This document shows positions 20,313 to 27,394 of a stretch of 27,394 nucleotides of DNA, piece by piece. A program made the translations under genes and the position numbers. The stretch comes from Funneliformis mosseae (taxonomy: Eukaryota > Glomeromycota > Glomeromycetes > Glomerales > Glomeraceae), in NCBI GenBank assembly GCA_910592005.1, contig CAJVPP010000704.1:1-27394 (forward strand), written 5' to 3'. Every line of letters starts with the position of its first letter. Positions within the stretch are counted from its first letter, which is position 1. The notes under the pieces are model-generated. The model searched no databases. It was not told where the DNA came from and saw nothing but the letters and a program-made list of their open reading frames with translations.

Positions 20313-20349
20313 ATTTTTTTCTAACGCAATAAATATTTAGTTATAAAAC
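20304..20349 (+). promoter_or_regulatory. Intergenic motif copy B, before the next small gene
   Basis: AATTATTAGATTTTTTT then CTAACGCAATAAATATTTAG and TTATAAAA, nearly identical to copy A. It overlaps the TAG that ends the 113-aa gene and lies about 14 bases ahead of the ATG at 20363. Differences from copy A include G-to-A (GCG/GCA), C-to-T (TTC/TTT) and G-to-A (ATAG/ATAA), the same kind of change seen elsewhere in the window. Confidence 0.5.
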
Positions 20350-20362
20350 ATAACACTAAAAA

Positions 20363-20905
20363 ATGACTTATGTAAATTGTAAAATTTGGCAATTCTAAGG
20401 TGATAATGATAGATATCAGAAAACCTGTTTCAGAGCAATAAATAAAGAACACGAATACTATACAGTTAAGGCTCTAATTAACACAATTTCTAGTATAAAT
20501 AAAATTAGCAAAAACTTAGCTGATAAGCTTAGAAGACGATATGAAAAGCATTATAAAAACAAAAGAGTGAAAAACTCATTAGGCACTATAGATTGCTTAG
20601 ATATATCTTTCTGATACAAAGAAAAAGATAGACTAGTCTCTGATAATGACGAAGCTTTTAATGATTTTGAGGTTGTTACGAAGTTAGGAAAAGCTGATCT
20701 CATATTAGGAATACTATAGTTATGGATACGTGAAGCAAAAATAGATATATGAAAAAAAGGGATAATAATATATGATAGTTTTGTGTCATTTTGTAAGTAT
20801 CCAAAAAATAAAGAATATTATTATTCAAAAACAGATGATTTTGATTCATCCAAGTCTGAAATGGAGGAGTTAGTTGCATCTGAGTATTATTCATCCAGAT
20901 ACTGA
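20363..20905 (+). pseudogene. Decayed hypothetical gene downstream of motif B
   Basis: From the ATG at 20363 a single frame of about 180 codons can be read to 20905 with only a few stops. Segments are MTYVNCKIWQF, stop, GDNDRYQKTCFRAINKEHEY, then YTVKALINTISSINKISKNL, ADKLRRRYEKHYKNKRVKNS and LGTIDCLDISF, stop, YKEKDRLVSDNDEAFNDFEV. After further stops it ends in an acidic, Ser/Tyr-rich tail. The N-terminal half is basic and helical and the C-terminal half acidic. Stops are TAA, TGA, TAG, TGA; several, such as F-stop-YK and DI-stop-KKG, look like lost Trp codons. I do not recognise a family. It would be the third plus-strand gene of the block. Confidence 0.5.
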
Positions 20906-21110
20906 TTCTGCTTCTATGTAATTAGACAAGCCTAGACACAATGTTTATTCCTTGTAGATCAATTGTAGCTTGATAAATAATGTGCAGTAATATTATGGTA
21001 ATCATTATATGTTACAGGAATAAGCAACTACGCATAATAATTTATTCTCAAACTTGCTTGAATATTCTCAAAATTATATAAAGCCCTTTAATGATCTTTA
21101 CATATGAATA
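20906..21110. other. No gene seen
   Basis: Short spacer with stops in all frames between the last gene of the Polinton-like block and a broken ORF at 21111. I see no motif like those at 19921 or 20304 and no obvious terminal inverted repeat marking the end of the element. Confidence 0.4.
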
Positions 21111-21515
21111 GCGTTAAATTTTTTGGTGAAACACCTTTGACTGATCACCCGTTAGGTTAATTTGCAACTCAGAATCGATTAGTGAAAATTCAAAGACTTT
21201 CATATTTTGCGATGATCAACTGCGAAAGGAATATAATTATAAAAATGGTGGATGTATAGGAAGGCTTAAGTAAGAAAAAAATAAAATCAAATATATATAT
21301 TTTTGTCAAAGTCACCCAGACTCTTCAAACTATCAAACTACATAATTTATCATTTTCTAAAACTATTCTGCAAAATGTTCTTAAAATTTGAAAATTTTTC
21401 TATTGCACTCTTTACTATCATATTCATCATTTATAAGATGCACCTTTAAGGCATCATAACGCTAAATATGCTTTAGGCTTTTTTTTTTTAGAAATATAAT
21501 TATCTATATAAGTCT
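21111..21515 (+). pseudogene. Broken ORF, possible second Tc1-like transposase fragment
   Basis: A plus frame reads SVKFFGETPLTDHPLG, stop, FATQNRLVKIQRLSYFAMIN, then CERNIIIKMVDV, stop, EGLSKKKIKSNIYIFVKVTQ and TLQTIKLHNLSFSKTILQNV. It goes on as LKI, stop, KFFYCTLYYHIHHL, stop, DAPLRHHNAKYALGFF. The later part has the rhythm of the second helix-turn-helix and linker of Tc1/mariner transposases (SKTILQNVLK, then a YC-x-L block and a HHNAKYALGF block). I saw no DDE domain. Assignment is weak. Confidence 0.25.
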
Positions 21516-21754
21516 TGTGATCTTATTCATCTATTTTCACTGAGAAAGACCTAGGAAAATAATAATCCTGAAATCCTGAAGATAAAAAATGATCTCTAGA
21601 AAATGCGTAAAGAGGCTGAATGGAGAAATGATGCAATCTTTCAAGATATAATATTCTTTTGTATGACTGATTTTTTAACATTTTTTAGGATAAGATCTAA
21701 TATGATTTATTCTCTTTCTAGCCAGCTCTAATCAGTTTTCAGCTACAAGTAATA

Positions 21755-23113
21755 TAGACTTCCACCAAAAGTCTTTGAATACCATTTTTTAAGTGTGATT
21801 TCATATGGATAACGTCATGTGACTTTATAATACTGCGGTCATATAATGTTCTGGACTTTGTTTACATAAGTCAAACCTAATAAATGTGCATTTAGTTTGT
21901 TTATTTTGATTTTAAATTAAAATAAACTTTAATCTTCTGAAAACAATGAAAATGATCCAAGAATTAATAGTAAAACAACGTGGCTCTATATTTTTTTATC
22001 ATCAACGTGGCGATAGTTACCAAACTATTTCTGAGACCATCAGTTATGAAATGTCAACAGTATTTTATACTTTAAAAAGAATAGATGACACTGGAACTAC
22101 TAATTTGAAGCCTCGTTCTGGTCAACCACCTCTTATTGAACCTTATAACAAAACTGATTCAAGCGACTTGTAACCAATGATAAAGGAAAAAATCGTCACT
22201 TATGCACTGCAGAAGTTCAATAACTTTGGAAAAAAAAGACCAGCCAAGATGTTTTAGCTTGCACTATTGGCTGAACACTTTGTGCAGTTACGCTAAACAA
22301 TTGTCTTGCTCGATAAAAACCTCTAATCTCACCAACAAATATAGAGGCACATTTTGCATAATATTTGAATCACCAAAGCTGAACAAAGAATGATTAGTCG
22401 AAAGTCATGTAGAGTGATGAATCGACCTTTTCTCAATTCCAACAAAGCTGATATAGTCAAGTGTAGCAGAAACCTTAGGAAAAATGAAACATTTCTTATA
22501 TTTCTACTACAGTGAAACACAGCCCTGGCTAAATGTTTTGGAGATACTTTTCAAAACAAGGCTTGGGACCCATTGTTCCATTATTTGGAACAGCAAATGG
22601 TGCTTCACATGTTATCTTCTTTTATAAGCACGTTATGCCAACTATGAGACATGCATTTCCAAATGGTAATGGTATATTCTAGGCGAATAATGCTTGCCCT
22701 CATAAAATGAAATTTGCAAAGAAATTTTATGCAAAAATGATCTGTACGTACTTCTATAGCTGGCTCAAAGTTCAGACCTTAATCCAATTGAGAATCTGTG
22801 GACTGATGTTAAGAAAAGCATTCGTGAAAGGAAAAAAAGCCTTCAAATCTTGCTGAACTCAACCGATATGTTAAGAAGGTATGGCGAGAAATTCCTATAC
22901 ATACTATTAAAAATTTGATTGATAGTATGCTGTAGCAAATTCAGACTATAATTAAAGCAAATGGAGGCCCGACCAAATACTAATTACTTAGTACAAAATG
23001 TATAGCATATCATATATTAATAAATATATTAATAAACTTTTTTTCAATAAACTTTAAAATTTTGAGTTTTATATTGAGCTAAAAGGTGTTCAGAGATTTT
23101 TGGCGGGGGTCTA
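21755..23113 (+). mobile_element. Tc1/mariner-like element with terminal inverted repeats
   Basis: The left end TAGACTTCCACCAAAAGTC.. (21755-21782) matches the reverse complement of the right end ..TTTTTGGCGGGGGTCTA (23085-23113) at all but about six of 28 positions. TA flanks both ends (21753-21754 and 23114-23115). The length is 1359 bp with a single transposase relic inside, which is typical for Tc1-like elements. Several TIR differences are CC/TT or G/A, that is transitions. Confidence 0.85.
21946..22983 (+). pseudogene. Tc1/mariner transposase relic
   Basis: Plus-strand relic filling the element. N-terminal open part (21946-22173): a helix-turn-helix with QRGDSYQTISETISYEMSTV, then a KPRSGQPPLIE linker typical of Tc1 transposases. 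The DDE domain is broken. VM-stop-SDESTFSQF carries the first Asp, with the expected Trp as TAG at 22410-22412. GLGPIVPLFGTANGASHVIF and MPTMRHAFPNGNGIF, stop, ANNACPHKMKFA follow, where the second catalytic Asp is Asn (AAT, 22686-22688). After a frameshift come DLNPIENLWTDVKKSIRERK (third acidic residue kept as Glu) and ELNRYVKKVWREIP, ending at TAA 22981-22983. The length is near the usual 340 residues. It is inactive through stops, frameshifts and a lost catalytic residue. Confidence 0.85.
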
Positions 23114-23124
23114 TATATCAATTA

Positions 23125-23600
23125 GATGATATTCCATTTATAGTGAAGATATAGAAACATATTGGATTGAGTTTTCAGCTCTCTTTAATCAAAGAAGAAA
23201 AGAGAAGGTTGTTTCTTTGTATAATTATATAATATATTATCTAATAAAAATGAGGTTAGACTTAATCCAGCCATATTAGCGAGTTTTTATAGATATCAAA
23301 CAATTTTGAGGGTAATGACAATGGATAAAATAAAGGTTTAGGTTGATAGAGAAAATGAAAAAAAGATGGTTAGTTTTTCGAGAAGCAGTAGTAGCAGTAG
23401 TAGTAATAATAGTAACACTTTCAGTAAAGGTAGTAGTGTAAAATAAAAATGATGTTAAGATTCTCATTTATAGCTTAAAATCGAAGAACTCCCTTCCTCT
23501 TTGATAGCATCATTTATTTCAATCGCTTCTTCAGCATTTTTTGATTTGCTATATATTTGAAAAATTATTAATAAACTTCGTTCATTTGTATCAAATTTTT
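23125..23600 (+). pseudogene. Unrecognised relic with Ser-rich (AGT repeat) segment
   Basis: Plus-strand pieces in three frames: IEFSALFNQRRKEKVVSLYN, YIIYYLIKM; then LNPAILASFYRYQTILRVMT, MDKIKV, stop, VDRENEKKMVSFSR; then a Ser/Asn run encoded by an AGT/AGC/AAT microsatellite (23384-23420). It ends with IEELPSSLIASFISIASSAF. The composition looks like a once-expressed protein with a basic helix and a low-complexity tail. I do not recognise the family. It starts about 10 bp after the Tc1-like element, which may have been inserted into it. Confidence 0.4.
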
Positions 23601-24260
23601 TTTTTGTAAAAACCATTACCATTGGTAACGATCAGAAGATTCAGATAATTTGCATTTTTTTTCTTATAAAAATGGAACATCTTAGCACTATGATAGTTCT
23701 TGGAGAATATTGTGAAACTGTCAGAAAGCCAGGGTGATTCCTGTGATATAATATACATCATACATCTCTGATTAATAGATCTGAGAATAATTAAGCTATT
23801 ATATTATTTCGGATCTAATTTAACTGAATTATGACATCAGAAGATTGATTCTATTAATCATGAAAAATCTACAAATTGATTTAGATGCATATGAATATAT
23901 ACGACTCCTTCAGCCTTCTTCGGTTATAGACCTTCAGAAGAAAGCTTACTATTATTTTTATAATGTGATCCTTTCTCCTTAATATATTGACTGCAAGTGA
24001 CAATATTCTAATAATAGCATATCTAGATAGTATATCTGCTAAATTACCTTTTTTAGAAAAAAGAAATTAGCATAGCTAGGATAAAAAACTCTATATAAGC
24101 CTCCCAATATGTTTGTAATCGAATAAAAATAAATTTGATATTTTATTATAATATATTTATTACAAACTGCTATAATGATAAATATTCACTAAAAAATACT
24201 ATAAGTCTTATTTATTGCAAATAATCACATATAATTATTAAATATACTCAGATTAATAGT
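23601..24260. other. No gene supported
   Basis: Frames are broken throughout. A short plus-strand piece with MEHLSTMIVLGEYCETVRKP near 23672-23731 may be a relic, but it has no recognisable partner. Confidence 0.35.
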
Positions 24261-24264
24261 TAAG

Positions 24265-25013
24265 ATCATTTTAAATAATATTTATAATAAAACTGTACCT
24301 AAACCCCTCTGTTCTGGATATGATATGGAATATGTTGCTAATTATTATCGCGGTCATATAAATAAATAGTTTAAAAAAGTGGTTGAAATAGAAAAATAAT
24401 ATGATTATTTGTCTATTATTAGATTCTATGAAACACCTCAGCAATAGGCTAATTGTGTAAGAGATTCTCTGCAAAAATTACTTTCTAAGTGAGAATATAG
24501 TTTATATCATATATACAGCCTTTTTATTTTATTCGAACAAGTGGAATCCAAAATATACTGTGTTAATGGTGAGTTATATGAAGACTACTTTGGATATTAT
24601 AAACCTAGTATCTATAAAAGTCAGATGATTATCTGTTTCAAATGCTGGAAATTGGTAAAGATTACTGAAGTAAAGCTTAGAAAAGTATATTATGATGGAT
24701 AGCACAGATGGGCCTATGAAGTTGAGTCTGAAAATTTGATAAAGAATCATTAGGATTGCTCTTGCTTCAAGGCTAAGACTATAACTATAACAAATAATAC
24801 TATACCTAGTGTTAAACAAGAAATGTTTTCACTAATTTCTTATCAATCCTCAAATTACAAAAGCAATATAAACAGATTATTTATCTCATCTCTATATGTA
24901 AACAAAATAACTTACTAGGTTTCTTTGAGATCCTACCATCTATAAACCATCTTAATTGGCCAAAAGACACTATTTTAAGATTGAGAGATAGGATAGAAAT
25001 TACAATTGTTTAA
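24265..25013 (+). pseudogene. Unrecognised decayed gene with paired CxxC/CxC motifs
   Basis: One plus frame can be followed from about 24265 to TAG at 24916, with stops inside. It reads KTVPKPLCSGYDMEYVANYY, RGHINK, stop, and later EYSLYHIYSLFILFEQVESK and IYCVNGELYEDYFGYYKPSI. Next is ICFKCWKLVKITEVKLRKVY (about 24630-24690), then HRWAYEVESENLIKNH, stop, DCSCFKAKTI (about 24757-24786). CFKC and DCSC could form a four-cysteine zinc site around a beta-hairpin. A shifted frame continues as LGFFEILPSINHLNWPKDTI to about 25013. Stops (TAG, TAA, TAG, TGA, TAG, TAG) lie where Gln or Trp would fit. The open frames on the opposite strand are shadows. Family unknown. Confidence 0.5.
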
Positions 25014-25840
25014 TTGGATGACTGATTGATTCTGAAAAATGTTTTAAATATAGATTATTACTTTATTAATATATAACTATTCACACATATTTTTTTTCTT
25101 GCATGATCTGCCTATTTCTTAATCAAGATCTTGAATATTATCTTAATAAAAAATATGTATGCACTACTATGCTAAGCGTCTTATGACTAATATTTTAACA
25201 TATGTGATATAAATAAAATGTGTTTCTGATCCTCGTTAAAGTATATATGATGTAATATGTAATAGTTTGCAAATTATCTGTGAAACTATACTTGTGTGAT
25301 AAAATAATTTCATACATAAACTGATCTCTAAAATATTTTGAATATTTTTCTATCTATCTGAATAGCATTTATTTATGAATTTATTTCCTTTGATACTAGA
25401 GACTATTCCTATTAGATTTCAACTGAAGTATATTTATATAATGTTAATAAGCCTTTATTACTAAGTGGTTGAGCAAGTGAAATAAAGAAAAAAAAAGTAT
25501 GTATATACATACCTCCAGTACCTTTGTAAATATTAAGATCTTCAATGCACATTCTACATACCCTTATTCTCTAACATGGGTGTAAAACTCCAATGCATAT
25601 TCTCCCGTCTCTTTCCTAACATGAATGTAAGCCTAGAGGGTCATAAATAGAGCTATTTAAAAGAAAAGTATAGTGAAATTATTATACCTTTACATTATTT
25701 TTTTACTTCGTCTAAGAAGCTTTTCACTAATATTTAACTTTTTATTCTATCTAAACATGAAAGAGTTTCTTTTAACCAGAGAACCCCTCGATATTGTCAG
25801 AATATCTACAGCATTATATACGAGTAGAATAAGGTAAATG
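25014..25840. other. No clear gene; short ORF piece near 25757
   Basis: Mostly AT-rich with scattered stops. From an ATG at 25757 a plus frame reads MKEFLLTREPLDIVRISTAL and YTSRIR before a TAA. It may be a leading exon of the gene relic that follows, but the evidence is thin. TACATACC and CCTAACATG words occur near 25505-25625 without clear periodicity. Confidence 0.35.
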
Positions 25841-25841
25841 A

Positions 25842-26105
25842 ATAGGTATCCTTAAAAAGGAAGTGAAGAACTTTGAAAATATTTTGAAGCGAGTTTTAGA
25901 ACAAGTCCCCTCAGATGATGTTGAGTGAAAAAAAAGCTACAAAGTTTTAGTATCAGAAAAAAATTAGTGAAACAGGTAAGGCATTAAACAATAATCATAA
26001 TAGATATGTGAATATAATGTCACGTATTTCTTTAGGTTTTCTGACATATTTATTAGTGAATGCACTGTGTTTAATGTGATATCACTTCCACATGACAGTA
26101 ACTAG
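25842..26105 (+). pseudogene. Possible upstream exons of the nuclease-like family, with intron
   Basis: A plus frame reads IGILKKEVKNFENILKRVLE, QVPSDDVE, stop, KKSYKVLVSEKN up to AACAG at 25975. A candidate intron begins GTAAGG (25976) and ends TTTCTTTAG (26035). Joined across it, the same frame continues as FSDIFISECTVFNVISLPHD to about 26102. The in-phase continuation over a 60-nt gap with GT and AG ends supports splicing. Stops before the intron (TGA, TAG, TGA) again look like lost Trp codons. A link to the relic at 26294 is by position only. Confidence 0.4.
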
Positions 26106-26293
26106 TAATATATGCATAGTGAGGTTCCTTTCTGATTGGACTTCTGCTAGTATTCTGATATTATATGAAAATGGAAACCTAATCTGATCTCGTGAAATAT
26201 ATTTCATTTAATTTATCAAATATATCATTAGCCTAATCTAAGATACTATATTTTAGGTGATGACTGCATTTGAAGATTTATGTTTACTTACAG

Positions 26294-26904
26294 GAATGAA
26301 AGCTTGGTAATAGATTCTGAATTATAGCCTGAAGATGCTAATGCAAACTTACAGCTTTTAAAACGTAATATTGGGCGGGCTATAAATAATACTTCTGACT
26401 ATGAGAAAACTATGTGGCAAAAAATTGAAACTGAATTAGAAGAAGTTGATATTGAAAGCCTTAGATTCAATCATCCTATATATTTCAGAGTTCTTGATAT
26501 TAGATCTGAATTTTTCACAGAAATGCCTATTTTATTTTGTGATATTTTTAAGAAACCTTTTCAAGAATATAAGTTAAAACATAGTAATATAATTTTGGAT
26601 AGCTGTAAGGAATTTATTCATAATGAGGAGTCAAAAATAAATTTGGATGAAGATTTGCATGATGTGAAATTTAAAAAGTGACTAGATAGTTCTGAAAAGT
26701 TTCAAGAAATAACAAGACGAATACTAGAGTCTTTGTAAGTTATTTTTTAGGTCATATCTTAAAATTTTGCTTTAGCGCTTTAGTCAGTCCATATGATTTT
26801 TTTCTATTATATTCTTTTGTAGGTATAAAGTTTGAAAATCGCCTAAGTATAAAGCTTATGTAAAGAAAGAAAAATCAATTAATAAAGAATCATATTGGAA
26901 CTAA
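26294..26904 (+). pseudogene. N-terminal half of nuclease-like multicopy family, one intron
   Basis: Plus-strand relic starting after a likely acceptor (TTACTTACAG, ending 26293). It reads NESLVIDSEL, stop, PEDANANLQLLKRNIGRAIN, then a long open part: MWQKIETELEEVDIESLRFN (26412 on), FRVLDIRSEFFTEMPILFCD, IFKKPFQEYKLKHSNIILDS and CKEFIHNEESKINLDEDLHD. After a TGA at 26679 it reads LDSSEKFQEITRRILESL. Splicing out 26735-26822 keeps the frame: YKV, TGA, KSPKYKAYVKKEKSINKESY, ending at TAA 26902. Both TGA stops fit lost Trp codons. The protein is helical and acidic, with no catalytic motif in this half. From memory it is the N-terminal half of the family whose C-terminal half lies at 12850-13460. 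Confidence 0.55.
26735..26822 (+). other. Predicted spliceosomal intron (88 nt)
   Basis: GTAAGT at the 5' end and TTTGTAG after a pyrimidine-rich run at the 3' end. Removing it joins CTAGAGTCTTT to GTATAAAG in phase and extends the coding frame by about 27 codons. The length is usual for small fungal introns. Confidence 0.6.
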
Positions 26905-26917
26905 GCTATTAAAATCA

Positions 26918-27356
26918 CCTTACGGCAGTGATATACATTTTTAATGTTTCAGAGATTTGTTATCCTAGCTATATGTCTCAGCTATATGTTCTAACCTGTC
27001 CCACTCTATGTTCCAAAGGTCTTATTTGTCCCATTTATGTCCTATCAGCGTCCTATCGGTGTTCTATTAATGTCTTATGACAACACTGCCTTATAGGATA
27101 AGAAATTGATTTTGAGTAAATAATGATTAAAAAATGCTACGTCACAGTAAACATTTTTAACTAATAATAAATTGTTCTATTTTTAAATATTAAGTCGAAT
27201 TAATTATTAAGACAATACTAAAATTTATTATTTAAAATTTTTACTATTAAATTATTATTTTATAATATTTTAAAATTTTGCTATTATAAAATATATAAAT
27301 TTTATTATTTAAAATTATTTTTTTTTTTTTTTTTAACGATGTGGCACTGCCAATAA
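26918..27356. other. Non-coding right end, possible small inverted-repeat element
   Basis: No gene seen. TTACGGCAGTG (about 26918-26928) is nearly the inverse of CACTGCCAATAA (about 27345-27356), so the interval could be a MITE-like element. Inside are an 11-bp-period array of GTCCTATCAGC / GTCCTATCGGT / GTTCTATTAAT words (about 27010-27080), AT-rich DNA, and a run of about 17 T (27318-27334) next to the right arm. No target duplication is obvious. Confidence 0.3.
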
Positions 27357-27394
27357 CTTTATTAAATTTATTTTAGAAGAAATACAAAGTAAAT

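Noticed and set aside
22202..22520. Short ORFs on both strands within the Tc1-like element
   Set aside because: Out-of-frame shadows of the transposase relic.
24271..24819. Two minus-strand ORFs
   Set aside because: They are antisense to the CFKC/DCSC gene relic and lack protein-like composition.
11449..26835. Alternative genetic code (TGA or TAG as Trp, TAA/TAG as Gln)
   Set aside because: All three stops interrupt frames together with frameshifts and lost catalytic residues, so decay explains them better.

Overview
This window looks like nuclear DNA from a very AT-rich eukaryote. The best guess is a fungus of the arbuscular mycorrhizal group (Glomeromycotina, for example a Rhizophagus relative). 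The reasons are spliceosomal-type introns, a mixture of pogo/Tigger-like, Tc1/mariner-like and Plavaka-like DNA transposons, a Polinton/Maverick-like gene set, long simple repeats, and several decayed families that I remember as multicopy in those fungi. The taxonomic call rests partly on memory and is not proven by the sequence. I see no rRNA, tRNA or intact housekeeping gene. Almost every coding region is a pseudogene with in-frame stops and frameshifts.

Left part (1-12.6 kb). A short repeat at 1-270, carrying a 56-codon minus-strand ORF, recurs in a more decayed form at 12354-12630. A pogo/Tigger-like transposase relic lies on the minus strand at about 310-1440. After AT-rich DNA comes an unrecognised decayed minus-strand gene (3480-5105), then a plus-strand Plavaka-like transposase relic with an N-terminal C2H2 finger (5351-6684). 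That relic stops at a 1080-bp foldback (MITE-like) element flanked by TA and filled with a 49-bp minisatellite (6687-7766). Further right are a polypurine repeat and a second decayed transposon-type gene with coding repeats (9366-11900).

Middle part (12.8-20.9 kb). A nuclease-like family fragment (12.85-13.46 kb) and coiled-coil relics lead into the most interesting block, the remnant of a Polinton/Maverick-like virus-type element. On the minus strand it has a packaging-ATPase-like relic (14776-15477) and an endonuclease-like relic (15599-16650), with an unknown ORF relic upstream. On the plus strand it has a coiled-coil relic running into a 5'-truncated protein-primed-type family B DNA polymerase (17990-19867), then two small genes (19971-20312, open; 20363-20905, broken). 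Each small gene follows a nearly identical intergenic motif of about 45 bp. The polymerase is interrupted by a 594-bp insertion with a 6-bp target duplication.

Right part (21-27.4 kb). A complete but dead Tc1/mariner-like element (21755-23113) has matching terminal inverted repeats and TA flanks. It is followed by two unrecognised gene relics and the N-terminal half of the same nuclease-like family seen at 12.85 kb, here with a convincing intron.

One pattern links the window. Many stops fall where Trp (TGG) or Gln (CAA/CAG) is expected, and paired repeat copies differ mostly by C-to-T/G-to-A changes. This suggests decay by cytosine deamination or a RIP-like process rather than by random mutation.
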